Assembly: GCF_000176155.1 (NCBI RefSeq)
Contig: NZ_ACZO01000007.1
Span: 558,001 to 622,000, forward strand
DNA: 64,000 bases
Source of the DNA: Vibrio metschnikovii CIP 69.14
GTDB taxonomy: Bacteria; Pseudomonadota; Gammaproteobacteria; Enterobacterales; Vibrionaceae
Direction: 5' to 3'
Part shown: positions 8,623 to 17,303 of the stretch, one piece after another
Numbering within the stretch: the first letter of the stretch is position 1
How the letters are laid out: each line of letters starts with the position of its first letter
Made by a program: the position numbers and the translations under genes
Notes under the pieces: generated by a model
What the model was told of the DNA's origin: nothing
What the model saw: the letters and a program-made list of their open reading frames with translations, nothing else
The model's database searches: none

Positions 8623-9399
8623 CTATTGCTTCACTACAATGACAGTAATGCCAAGTTGCTCAAGCCCCTGTAGATATTCTTTAGGAATACCTTCGTCAGT
8701 CACTATTTTATCAACTCGGGCGGTTTCAAGAATTTTATGTAGACTCACTTTGCCAAATTTAGATGAATCGGTTACAACAATCACTTCATCGGCAATATTG
8801 CACATTCTACGGTTAAGTCTTGCTTCATTCTCATTGTAGGTAGTAATGCCTTTTTCTAAATTAAATCCATCAACGCCAAGAAATAATTTATTAAAGTGAT
8901 AGTGTTCTAGAATATTATCGGCTTCTATTCCATAGAAGGACATCGATTTTCTGCGAAGTTTTCCTCCCGTTAGCATGACTTCAACCCCTTCTGCAGAAAA
9001 AAGGGCGTTGGCGATATTTAATCCATTCGTCATCACTACTAGATCATGGGCATTTCTTAATGCTTCTGCAATATAGTAAGTTGTCGTACCTGAATCGAGT
9101 ATTAAAGTATCCCCCTTCTCAATTAACGTTACTGCCGCTGCTGCAATTTTTTGTTTTAAGACTTTATTGAGTTGATTTTTATCTTCAACCGAGTGCTCAT
9201 GAAGACGAATATCACCATCTTGAAGATATGCTCCTCCATAAGCACGTGTTGCGATACCTTGTTTTTCTAAAGCGGCTAGATCATTTCTAATCGTGACCGT
9301 TGAAACCCCAAATTTTTTCGAAAGATCAGTAACCTGAACACTTCCGTTTTTCTTCAGGAGTGCAATCGTGTGTTCACGTCTTTCGCTAGTATTCTTCAC
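8623..9399 (-). CDS. agaR: DeoR-family repressor of the GalNAc operon (AgaR)
   Basis: The 258-residue protein has a DeoR winged helix-turn-helix at residues 5-60 (KKFGVSTVTIRNDLAALEKQG) and a sugar-phosphate-sensing domain (IEKGDTLILDSGTTTYYIA, VMTNGLNIANAL, LGVDGFNLEKGITTYNENEA). It is divergent from agaZ and the whole aga operon, and the shared intergenic region holds AgaR-type operators. By analogy with E. coli AgaR it should bind DNA without inducer and release when a GalNAc or galactosamine phosphate accumulates. Length and context fit AgaR well. Confidence 0.9.
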   Translation of the reverse strand: MKNTSERREHTIALLKKNGSVQVTDLSKKFGVSTVTIRNDLAALEKQGIATRAYGGAYLQDGDIRLHEHSVEDKNQLNKVLKQKIAAAAVTLIEKGDTLILDSGTTTYYIAEALRNAHDLVVMTNGLNIANALFSAEGVEVMLTGGKLRRKSMSFYGIEADNILEHYHFNKLFLGVDGFNLEKGITTYNENEARLNRRMCNIADEVIVVTDSSKFGKVSLHKILETARVDKIVTDEGIPKEYLQGLEQLGITVIVVKQ

Positions 9400-9476
9400 T
9401 TTTAGTTACCCTATTTTCTGATAATTACGACTTATCAATATTGTTGTTATGAGTAGGAATCAAAAGGACTATCATA

Positions 9477-9496
9477 TTTCGTTTTGTTTCTTTTGT
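9477..9496 (+). promoter_or_regulatory. AgaR operator 1 in the agaR-agaZ intergenic region
   Basis: TTTCGTTTTGTTTCTTTTGT matches every position of the E. coli AgaR core consensus TTTCRTTTYRTTTYNYTTKK, as I recall it. It lies 77 bp before the agaR start and is the strongest of three such tracts here. Confidence 0.75.
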
Positions 9497-9524
9497 CTTC
9501 AGTTGCCTCTCAACACTTCATTTC

Positions 9525-9544
9525 TTTCGTTTTCCTTCTTTTTG
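9525..9544 (+). promoter_or_regulatory. AgaR operator 2
   Basis: TTTCGTTTTCCTTCTTTTTG differs from the AgaR core consensus at two positions. It begins 48 bp after operator 1 in the same orientation. A poorer tract at 9587-9606 (four mismatches) may be a third site. Confidence 0.55.
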
Positions 9545-9643
9545 TTTTTGTGAGTCACTTATCAATTGCTGTTTTCTTTTGTTTTTATTCGTTACGTTTT
9601 GATTTATGTTTAAATCATAAAATGAAAAGGAAAGGTAAGGAAA

Positions 9644-10924
9644 ATGAACCCTCTTGTGGAAATCATTAAAAAGCACAAATCTGGAAAATCTGTTGGTATT
9701 TATTCTATCTGTTCAGCTCACCCACTGGTTATTGAAGCTGCAATTCAGTATGCCAAGAGTGACAATAGCGAATTATTGATAGAGGCAACATCAAATCAAG
9801 TAGATCAATTTGGTGGTTATACAGGCATGACGCCAAAAGATTTCAAAATAATGGTTAAACAATTAGCCACCAAAGCTGAGTTTCCTATAGAACGTATCAT
9901 ACTCGGTGGTGATCATTTAGGGCCAAACCGTTGGCAGCATCTAGATGCGGAAACGGCAATGAACTATGCAGAAGAGCAGATTGCAGCGTATGTCGCTGCG
10001 GGATTTCAAAAAATTCATCTAGATTGCAGCATGAGTTGCTTCGGTGATGAAAAGCCATTAACTGATTTTACTGTTGCGAAGCGTGCTGCTCGCTTAGCAT
10101 TAGTGGCAGAGAAAACCGCCTGTCATTTATTTGGCCAATCATCATTAGTTTATGTAATAGGAACGGAGGTTCCGGTTCCTGGCGGTGCAGTAGAGGAACT
10201 CGATTGTTTACAAGTGACTCAGCCGCAAGCCGCTATTGATACAATAGAAACGCATTATTCAGCATTCTCTGACCTTGGTTTAGGCGATATCTGGTCACGT
10301 GTTATAGGTGTTGTTGTGCAGCCGGGTGTTGAGTTTGATCATCAAGGTATTATTGATTATTGCCCAGAGAAAGCACAGGCGCTGAGTAAAGTCGTTGAAC
10401 GTTATCCTCATTTGGTGTTTGAAGCTCATTCGACGGATTATCAAACCGCACAGGCTTATAAAGCATTAGTTCGCGATCACTTTGCGATTTTAAAAGTCGG
10501 TCCAGCTTTAACATTTGCTTTGCGTGAAGCGCTATTTTCCCTCTCATGTATTGAAGAAGAATTGATTCCAGCAAGGCATTGCTCTGGATTGCGGCAAGTG
10601 CTTGAAGGTGCGATGCATGCTGAACCTAAGTATTGGCAGGGGTATTACGAAGGAGACAGCGAAACCCAGCGTTTAGCTCGCAGCTTTAGTTTTTCTGATC
10701 GTATTCGCTACTATTGGCCTGATCAAAAGGTCAATGACGGCTTAGCTGTGCTATTACAAAACTTACAAGATCATCCTATTCCTCTGCCGTTAATCAGCCA
10801 ATATCTCCCCCTTCAGTTTCAAGCCATCCGTGAAGGTAGGCTCACTCCTGAGCCCAAGACAATCATTCTTAATAAAATTGGTGAAGTGGTTGCGTTATAC
10901 GCTGCTGCTTGCCGTGATAAATAG
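9644..10924 (+). CDS. agaZ: tagatose-1,6-bisphosphate aldolase non-catalytic subunit (AgaZ/KbaZ)
   Basis: The 426-residue protein belongs to the GatZ/KbaZ family ([57 protein letters not shown]). In E. coli, KbaZ stabilises and activates the class II aldolase KbaY, which splits tagatose-1,6-bisphosphate into DHAP and glyceraldehyde-3-phosphate. AAGGAAA precedes the ATG. It is first in the operon, with agaS 12 nt downstream. The catalytic partner is the last gene of the operon (16121-16975). Confidence 0.93.
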   Translation: MNPLVEIIKKHKSGKSVGIYSICSAHPLVIEAAIQYAKSDNSELLIEATSNQVDQFGGYTGMTPKDFKIMVKQLATKAEFPIERIILGGDHLGPNRWQHLDAETAMNYAEEQIAAYVAAGFQKIHLDCSMSCFGDEKPLTDFTVAKRAARLALVAEKTACHLFGQSSLVYVIGTEVPVPGGAVEELDCLQVTQPQAAIDTIETHYSAFSDLGLGDIWSRVIGVVVQPGVEFDHQGIIDYCPEKAQALSKVVERYPHLVFEAHSTDYQTAQAYKALVRDHFAILKVGPALTFALREALFSLSCIEEELIPARHCSGLRQVLEGAMHAEPKYWQGYYEGDSETQRLARSFSFSDRIRYYWPDQKVNDGLAVLLQNLQDHPIPLPLISQYLPLQFQAIREGRLTPEPKTIILNKIGEVVALYAAACRDK

Positions 10925-10936
10925 AAGGTTAACCTT

Positions 10937-12094
10937 ATGTATTTAAATATTTCTCAACAACAGCTAGCGACTAAAAATGGACTAGCCACGGCTAAAGAAA
11001 TTACTCAGCAACCAGATGTCTGGCAAAGAACTTTGCAAAAGTTGATATCTCAGCAAGCCATTATTCATGATTTTATGAACTCATTCTTTTCTTATCCCAA
11101 TGGACGCATTGTTTTAACGGGAGCTGGGAGTTCTGCGTTTGCTGGACGAGCACTTGCCCCTTATCTATCTGGAAAATTAAAGCGTCGAATTGATGCGATA
11201 GCAACGACTGATATTGTTGCCGATCCCGATGAGTATTTCGCTGAAAATTGTCCAACCTTACTCGTTTCTTTTGCTCGATCTGGTAATAGCCCAGAAAGCG
11301 TTGCTGCAGTTGAACTTGCTAGCCAAGTCCTTGATAACTGTTATCACTTGGTGATTACGTGTAATGAGCAAGGCAATCTGTATTTACGAGCCATGGGTGA
11401 TTCAAGGAGTCTAGCATTATTAATGCCACCAGAAACGAATGACTTAGGCTTTGCGATGACCAGTAGCTTAACGAGCATGATGCTCGCTTGTCTATTCACG
11501 TTATTACCTCAGCAATTTGATAGTGAACGATTTCACTCGATAGAACAGGCGTGTCGTACCATTCTTAACTCTCAATTAGAAAGCATTATTTCCTTAGCTA
11601 GTTTACATGCAAACAAAGTGATTTATTTGGGGAGTGGTAGCCTACAAGGGGTCGCACAAGAAGCTGCATTAAAGTTGCTTGAGTTAACGGCGGGTAAGCT
11701 CTCCGTCACGTTCGATTCCCCTGTTGGTTTTCGTCATGGTCCTAAGTCGGTTGTCGATGATGCTAGTCTGATTTTTATTTTTATTTCGAATGATCCTTAT
11801 ACCCGCCAGTATGACCGAGATCTCTTGAGAGAGTTACGAGCGGAAAATAAAGCCTTGAAAGTGGTGGCGTTAACAACGGAAGTCGATGCCATGATTGCGG
11901 AAGGCGATTATTTTCAAATTCCAGATTTTGTGGGTGCGGATGATGCGGCACTGGTTTTTCCATTCTTACTATTTGCACAGATTTATGCGTTTACTCGCTC
12001 GTTTGATCTCGAAATTGGTCCAGATAATCCTTGTCCTAGTGGTGAAGTAAATCGCGTTGTACAAGGTGTCACTATTTATCCATTTAATCGTTAG
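10937..12094 (+). CDS. agaS: galactosamine-6-phosphate deaminase/isomerase, SIS domains (AgaS)
   Basis: The 385-residue protein has two SIS sugar-isomerase domains: the first at about 45-205 (VLTGAGSSAFAGRAL, SFARSGNSPESVAAVE), the second at about 215-370 (YLGSGSLQGVAQEAALKLLE, SPVGFRHGPKSV). AgaS converts galactosamine-6-phosphate to tagatose-6-phosphate plus ammonia, the step after AgaA. The HGPKS motif near the sugar-phosphate site is typical. It sits 12 nt after agaZ and 13 nt before agaV, each with a purine-rich ribosome site, so it is translated from the same mRNA. Confidence 0.92.
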   Translation: MYLNISQQQLATKNGLATAKEITQQPDVWQRTLQKLISQQAIIHDFMNSFFSYPNGRIVLTGAGSSAFAGRALAPYLSGKLKRRIDAIATTDIVADPDEYFAENCPTLLVSFARSGNSPESVAAVELASQVLDNCYHLVITCNEQGNLYLRAMGDSRSLALLMPPETNDLGFAMTSSLTSMMLACLFTLLPQQFDSERFHSIEQACRTILNSQLESIISLASLHANKVIYLGSGSLQGVAQEAALKLLELTAGKLSVTFDSPVGFRHGPKSVVDDASLIFIFISNDPYTRQYDRDLLRELRAENKALKVVALTTEVDAMIAEGDYFQIPDFVGADDAALVFPFLLFAQIYAFTRSFDLEIGPDNPCPSGEVNRVVQGVTIYPFNR

Positions 12095-12107
12095 AAAGGA
12101 ATAGATA

Positions 12108-12581
12108 ATGCCAAATATCGTATTAAGTCGTATTGATGAGCGTTTGGTTCACGGTCAAGTGGGTGTGCAATGGGTTGGGTTTGTCGACGCCAATATTATT
12201 GTTGTTGCTAATGACGAAGTTGCCGAGGACAGCATCCAACAAAGTTTGATGGAAATGGTGATCGCTGAAGGGATTGCGATCCGTTTCTGGAGCATACAAA
12301 AAGTCATCGATAATATTCACAAAGCCTCTGAGCGCCAGAAAATTTTGTTGGTGGCAAAAACACCGTCTGATTTTTTAAAAATAGTCGAAGGGGGAGTTCC
12401 AATCCAAGAAATTAATATTGGTAATATGCATTATGTGGATGGAAAAAAACAAATTCATAAAACCGTTTCCGTGAATGCACAAGATATTGAAAGCTTTCAA
12501 CAATTAAAAAAACATAACGTGAAATGCCGTGTGCAGGGAGTCCCTACCGAATCTGCTACGGATATTTTTGAATTACTTTAA
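12108..12581 (+). CDS. agaV: PTS IIB component, mannose family, GalNAc-specific (AgaV)
   Basis: The 157-residue cytoplasmic IIB protein has the phosphorylation-site motif RIDERLVHGQVGVQW, with the phospho-His at residue 15. From memory it resembles E. coli AgaV (GalNAc) more than AgaB (galactosamine), especially at NIGNMHY and VQGVPTE. It passes phosphate from the IIA protein (14396-14830) to sugar at the IIC/IID pore. AAGGAAT lies before the ATG, and agaW follows after 18 nt. Confidence 0.9.
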   Translation: MPNIVLSRIDERLVHGQVGVQWVGFVDANIIVVANDEVAEDSIQQSLMEMVIAEGIAIRFWSIQKVIDNIHKASERQKILLVAKTPSDFLKIVEGGVPIQEINIGNMHYVDGKKQIHKTVSVNAQDIESFQQLKKHNVKCRVQGVPTESATDIFELL

Positions 12582-12599
12582 TTATAAAGGAACTGAAAG

Positions 12600-13379
12600 A
12601 TGGAAATAGGATTCATGCAAGCGTTGATGCTGGGAATACTCGCATTTTTCGCTGGATTAGATCTCTTCAACGGTTTAACTCACTTTCATCGCCCCGTGGT
12701 ATTAGGCCCTTTAGTCGGCTTGATTTTGGGTGATTTACCTACGGGGATATTAGTGGGCGGAACATTAGAGCTAGTTTGGATGGGATTAGCCCCATTAGCG
12801 GGTGCTCAGCCACCCAATGTTATTATTGGGACTATTGTTGGGACGACGTTTGCCATCAGTTCTGGCGTGCCTGCTGATGTCGCTGTTGGGGTCGCGGTAC
12901 CCTTTGCGGTTGCAGTACAAATGGGGATTACTTTCTTATTCTCTGTGATGGCACCAATGATGTCTAAATGTGACCAAATGGCAGATAACGCCGACACTAA
13001 AGGCATTGAACGCGTCAACTATTTTGCGCTACTGGTATTGGGTACGTTTTATTTCTTATGGGCTTTTCTTCCAATCTATTTGGGTGCAGAACACGCCAAG
13101 GTTGCTGTTGAAGCCCTACCTAAAACCTTGATCGATGGTTTAGGGGTTGCGGGTGGCATCATGCCAGCTATTGGTTTTGCGGTCCTGATGAAAATCATGA
13201 TGAAAAATGCCTACATTCCTTATTTTATTCTTGGATTCGTCGCGGCAGCTTGGCTTGAACTTCCTGTGTTAGCGATTGCCGCTGCAGCACTGGCGATGGC
13301 ATTGATTGATTTTATGAAAAAAGGAACAGACACCACTGTTGTTGCGACTAAACAAGAGGAATTTGAAGATGGAATCTAA
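12600..13379 (+). CDS. agaW: PTS IIC component, GalNAc-specific (AgaW)
   Basis: The 259-residue membrane protein has about eight hydrophobic segments. Family signatures of mannose-type IIC proteins are clear (GILAFFAGLDLFNGLTHFHR, GGTLELVWMGLAPLAGAQPP). It forms the transport channel with AgaE in the inner membrane. Its stop codon overlaps the agaE start by 11 nt, suggesting coupled translation. Confidence 0.92.
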   Translation: MEIGFMQALMLGILAFFAGLDLFNGLTHFHRPVVLGPLVGLILGDLPTGILVGGTLELVWMGLAPLAGAQPPNVIIGTIVGTTFAISSGVPADVAVGVAVPFAVAVQMGITFLFSVMAPMMSKCDQMADNADTKGIERVNYFALLVLGTFYFLWAFLPIYLGAEHAKVAVEALPKTLIDGLGVAGGIMPAIGFAVLMKIMMKNAYIPYFILGFVAAAWLELPVLAIAAAALAMALIDFMKKGTDTTVVATKQEEFEDGI

Positions 13380-14226
13380 TCACAATATCGATGTCAACCA
13401 AGCACCTGACGTCCCACAAGATGAATATAGTGATAAATCGATTGGTACTGAGTTAACCAAATCAGACATTAACCGAATGGCATGGCGTTCACTACTATTA
13501 CAAGCCTCATTTAACTTTGAGCGTATGCAAGCCGCAGGATGGTTATATGGGCTATTACCGGCACTAGAAAAAATTCATACCAACAAAAATGATCTATCCA
13601 AGTCAATGCGTGGGCATATGGGCTTTTTTAATACACACCCATTCTTAGTCACGTTTGTAATGGGCATTATTTTGGCGATGGAGCGTTCAAAACAGAATGT
13701 GAATAGTATCCAAAGTACTAAGATCGCGGTTGGTGCTCCCATGGGAGGAATTGGCGATGCCATGTTCTGGCTCACTTTGCTGCCGATTTGTGGCGGGATT
13801 GGTGCCGATCTCGCATTACAAGGCTCGATTCTTGGGGCGGTCGTTTTCTTCTGTTTATTTAACGTGGTTCATTTTGGCCTTCGATTTGGTTTAGCACATT
13901 ACGCTTACCGAATGGGCGTAGCAGCGATACCGATGATTAAAGCCAATACCAAAAAAGTAGGTCATGCGGCCTCCATTGTTGGGATGACGGTGATTGGTGC
14001 ACTGGTCGCGACGTATGTACGCCTATCCACTACGCTAGAAATTAATGCTGGTGATGCGGTGGTTAAGTTGCAAGCGGATGTAATTGATAAGCTGATGCCT
14101 GCATTCCTTCCATTAGTGTATACCTTGTTGATGTATGCCCTGGTTAAACGTGGTTGGAGCCCAATTAAACTGATTGTGGTCACGGTTGTGATGGCGGTTG
14201 CGGGTCGTTTTATCGGTTTCTTATAA
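13369..14226 (+). CDS. agaE: PTS IID component, GalNAc-specific (AgaE)
   Basis: About 285 residues. I chose the ATG at 13369 because AGAGGA lies just upstream; an earlier in-frame start at 13339 lies within agaW. Signatures of IID proteins are visible: RSLLLQASFNFERMQAAGWLYGLLP, FFNTHPFLVTFVMGIILAME and GAPMGGIGDAMFW. The C-terminal half has membrane segments. With AgaW it forms the sugar-translocating pore. A 169-nt gap with possible secondary structure separates it from agaF. Confidence 0.92.
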   Translation: MESNHNIDVNQAPDVPQDEYSDKSIGTELTKSDINRMAWRSLLLQASFNFERMQAAGWLYGLLPALEKIHTNKNDLSKSMRGHMGFFNTHPFLVTFVMGIILAMERSKQNVNSIQSTKIAVGAPMGGIGDAMFWLTLLPICGGIGADLALQGSILGAVVFFCLFNVVHFGLRFGLAHYAYRMGVAAIPMIKANTKKVGHAASIVGMTVIGALVATYVRLSTTLEINAGDAVVKLQADVIDKLMPAFLPLVYTLLMYALVKRGWSPIKLIVVTVVMAVAGRFIGFL

Positions 14227-14395
14227 CATTTTAACCGAGATAGAAGATGAACAATCAGAGGGGGGCGTGAATGCCCAAAGGGATAAATATTCCTGCCAAT
14301 CTACTTAGCATTGCTATGAGCGTTGGATAATACATGACCTCGCTCATGCTTTTAGTCAGCTGGATCCCCCCTCTCCAATAGAAGAGGAAAAGAAG
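14227..14395 (+). other. agaE-agaF intercistronic region with a G6/C6 pairing
   Basis: AGAGGGGGG (14257-14265) is exactly complementary to CCCCCCTCT (14366-14374), 101 nt apart. Pairing would bring the agaF ribosome site (GAGGAAAAGAAG) next to a long stem. This could tune agaF relative to agaVWE. No gene fits here. Confidence 0.45.
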
Positions 14396-14830
14396 ATGTT
14401 GAGTGTGATTATTTCTGGCCATGGCACGTTTGCTTCAGGCATGGAAAAGGCTATGCACCAAGTGATTGGGGCACAAGAGCAATGTGTAGCGATTGACTTC
14501 CCTCCGGAATCGACGACCCAACAACTGCAAGAACAATTTCGAACCGCAATGGAGAACGTTGGTACACAAGATGGGCTGGTATTTATCACCGACTTATTGG
14601 GTGGTAGTCCCTTTCGTATCGCGTCAACCCTTGCTTTAGAACACGGTAATATAGAAGTCATTACTGGGGCTAACCTGCAATTAATTTTGGAGATGATGTT
14701 GGAGCGTGACGAACTCAATATTACCGAGTTTAGAGAACAGGCCTTGTTATGTGGCCACCGTGGAATGACATGTTTATTTGATGAGTTAGCCAAACAATCA
14801 CAGACCGAAATGGCATGTGAAGGCATTTAA
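14396..14830 (+). CDS. agaF: PTS IIA component, mannose family (AgaF)
   Basis: The 144-residue cytoplasmic protein has the IIA-Man phosphorylation site ISGHGTFASGM (His at residue 9) and the conserved FITDLLGGSPF. It accepts phosphate from HPr and passes it to AgaV. GAAGAGGAAAAGAAG gives a strong ribosome site. It lies between the IID gene and agaA, as in enteric aga operons. Confidence 0.92.
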   Translation: MLSVIISGHGTFASGMEKAMHQVIGAQEQCVAIDFPPESTTQQLQEQFRTAMENVGTQDGLVFITDLLGGSPFRIASTLALEHGNIEVITGANLQLILEMMLERDELNITEFREQALLCGHRGMTCLFDELAKQSQTEMACEGI

Positions 14831-14866
14831 CCAAATGCTTTTGTGATATGTCGAGGAGTGAATAAA

Positions 14867-16009
14867 GTGAAAATTTATGTAAAACAGATTCTTACAGAAC
14901 AAGGATGGCAGCAAGATTACATTATTACTATCGAAGATGAGTGTTTTACACAAATTCGGCCTAAGCAACCCGAAGACGATGTATCCACCATGGTGCAAGC
15001 GGATGTGATGTTACCAGCATTGATAGACTCACACGTGCATGGTGGCGCTGGTGTCGATGTGATGGACGGTACGCTCGAATCATTAACGAAATTATCACAA
15101 CACTTAGCCAGTCAAGGCGTCGGTGCTTTTCTCGCAACCACGGTTACCGATCAGCTACCACATATTGAACGCGCTTTGATTAATGTGGCTGAAGCCATGG
15201 TGCAAGGTGTTCCTGGGGCGACGATTTTAGGCAGTTACTTAGAGGGTCCCTATTTTACCGAGAGGCATAAAGGTGCTCATGATTCGAGTTTATTTCGTGA
15301 GCTAGACACACAGGAATTGGATCATCTGATCGCTGTGAGTCGAGATACATTAAAAGCCGTCGCGTTAGCGCCAGAAAAAAATCAGGCATGCTACGCCATT
15401 CGTCATTTGAAGCGGCGAGGAGTCAACGTGATGTTGGCGCATACCAATGCGAGTTACGCCCAAGCACAGTCGGCATTTGAGGCTGGTGCAGATGGGGTTG
15501 TCCATTGCTACAATGGGATGAGTGGTCTTCATCATCGGGAACCTGGTGTTGTGGGGGCTGGATTAAGTGACTCTCGAGCTTATATTGAGTTGATTGCGGA
15601 TGGTCATCATGTTCATCCAGCGGCAATGAAAATTTGTGTCAGTTGTGCCGCAGAACGTTTAGTGCTGATCAGTGACGCTATGTGTGCGACTGGTCAACCT
15701 GATGGTGAGTATTTCTTGGGCGGTAATTTGGTCCGTATGCAAAGTGGCATTGTGACAACTCAAAAAGGGGGGTTAGCGGGGAGTACTTTAGCATTATTCC
15801 AAGGGGTGAAGAATTTATCAACCATGGTGGGTGTAGAACTAAAATACGCGATTGAATCAGCCAGTTTATTCCCGGCTCGTTTACTAGGTATCGAACATAC
15901 ATATGGTTCAATCGCCATCGGTAAAAAAGCCAATTTTTTATTTGTTAACCCAGCGTTTGAATTAAAAGAAACCTGGGTAAATGGGAATAAAGTATGGTGC
16001 TTTAAATAA
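14867..16009 (+). CDS. agaA: N-acetylgalactosamine-6-phosphate deacetylase (AgaA)
   Basis: About 380 residues from the GTG at 14867, chosen because CGAGGAG lies about 10 nt upstream; a GTG at 14843 is in frame. It is a NagA-family amidohydrolase: metal and substrate residues appear in LPALIDSHVHGGAG, GSYLEGPYF, MLAHTNAS, HCYNGM, IADGHHVHPAA and LISDAM. Within this operon it should deacetylate GalNAc-6-phosphate to galactosamine-6-phosphate for AgaS. NagA acting on GlcNAc-6-phosphate is the alternative, but context favours AgaA. Confidence 0.9.
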   Translation: MKIYVKQILTEQGWQQDYIITIEDECFTQIRPKQPEDDVSTMVQADVMLPALIDSHVHGGAGVDVMDGTLESLTKLSQHLASQGVGAFLATTVTDQLPHIERALINVAEAMVQGVPGATILGSYLEGPYFTERHKGAHDSSLFRELDTQELDHLIAVSRDTLKAVALAPEKNQACYAIRHLKRRGVNVMLAHTNASYAQAQSAFEAGADGVVHCYNGMSGLHHREPGVVGAGLSDSRAYIELIADGHHVHPAAMKICVSCAAERLVLISDAMCATGQPDGEYFLGGNLVRMQSGIVTTQKGGLAGSTLALFQGVKNLSTMVGVELKYAIESASLFPARLLGIEHTYGSIAIGKKANFLFVNPAFELKETWVNGNKVWCFK

Positions 16010-16090
16010 AAAATCACAGAGTAAAAATATTAATGATTTAGATGATCATTTAAATAATCCTTAATTAACTATAAATAATATATTATTTGA

Positions 16091-16975
<885 letters not shown>

Positions 16976-17074
16976 CTTGATTTTATAATAATTATTTTTT
17001 GCTTTGTTTTTAGTTCAGGTCTCCCCCCTATGTTTACCAAGACTGGATAAAGCGTTTCATTGTTCGCAATGTTT

Positions 17075-17104
17075 ACCACCTGTTTTATAGGTGGTTTTTT
17101 ATTT
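17075..17104 (+). terminator. rho-independent terminator of the aga operon
   Basis: ACCACCT (17075-17081) pairs with AGGTGGT (17089-17095) across a 7-nt loop, and TTTTTTATTTT follows. It lies about 100 nt after agaY. Confidence 0.9.
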
Positions 17105-17191
17105 TGAATAGAAATTAAATAATGAAAATGATATTTCCTTTGCAATAAAAACTTTAAATCGGTTCAGACTTTTAAATTGGTTTCTTTTTTA

Positions 17192-17211
17192 TTTCGTTAT
17201 ATTTTTATTTG
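17192..17211 (+). promoter_or_regulatory. AgaR-like operator upstream of the GH31 gene (site A)
   Basis: TTTCGTTATATTTTTATTTG differs from the AgaR core consensus at two positions. It lies about 90 bp before the GH31 start and links the glycosidase gene to the aga regulon. Confidence 0.55.
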
Positions 17212-17227
17212 TGACTTAAATCATTCG
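17208..17227. promoter_or_regulatory. CRP-like site between two AgaR-like operators
   Basis: TGTGA (17210-17214), N6, TCATT (17221-17225) matches eight of ten CRP half-site positions. It overlaps the edges of both AgaR-like operators. Confidence 0.45.
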
Positions 17228-17242
17228 TTTTATTTTCTTTAT
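17223..17242 (+). promoter_or_regulatory. AgaR-like operator upstream of the GH31 gene (site B)
   Basis: ATTCGTTTTATTTTCTTTAT differs from the AgaR core consensus at two positions. It lies 31 bp after site A in the same orientation. Confidence 0.55.
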
Positions 17243-17283
17243 CTGTAATATAAAGGTTTAATCCATAAAAATAAGGTTTTAAT

Positions 17284-17303
17284 ATGAAATGAAATGAAAT
17301 GAA
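17284..17303 (+). repeat. (ATGAA)4 repeat at the GH31 translation start
   Basis: Four tandem ATGAA units; the fourth ATG (17299) opens the GH31 frame. Each of the first three gives ATG AAA TGA. AAGG at 17273-17276 is well spaced for the first ATG, but about 22 nt from the true one. Confidence 0.8.

Larger units (their letters stand above)
16976..17298 (+). other. intergenic region: aga terminator, then the GH31 regulatory region
   Basis: No gene. It holds the aga operon terminator (17075-17104), then an AT-rich stretch with two AgaR-like operators flanking a CRP-like site, and a (ATGAA)4 repeat running into the GH31 start codon. Confidence 0.7.
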
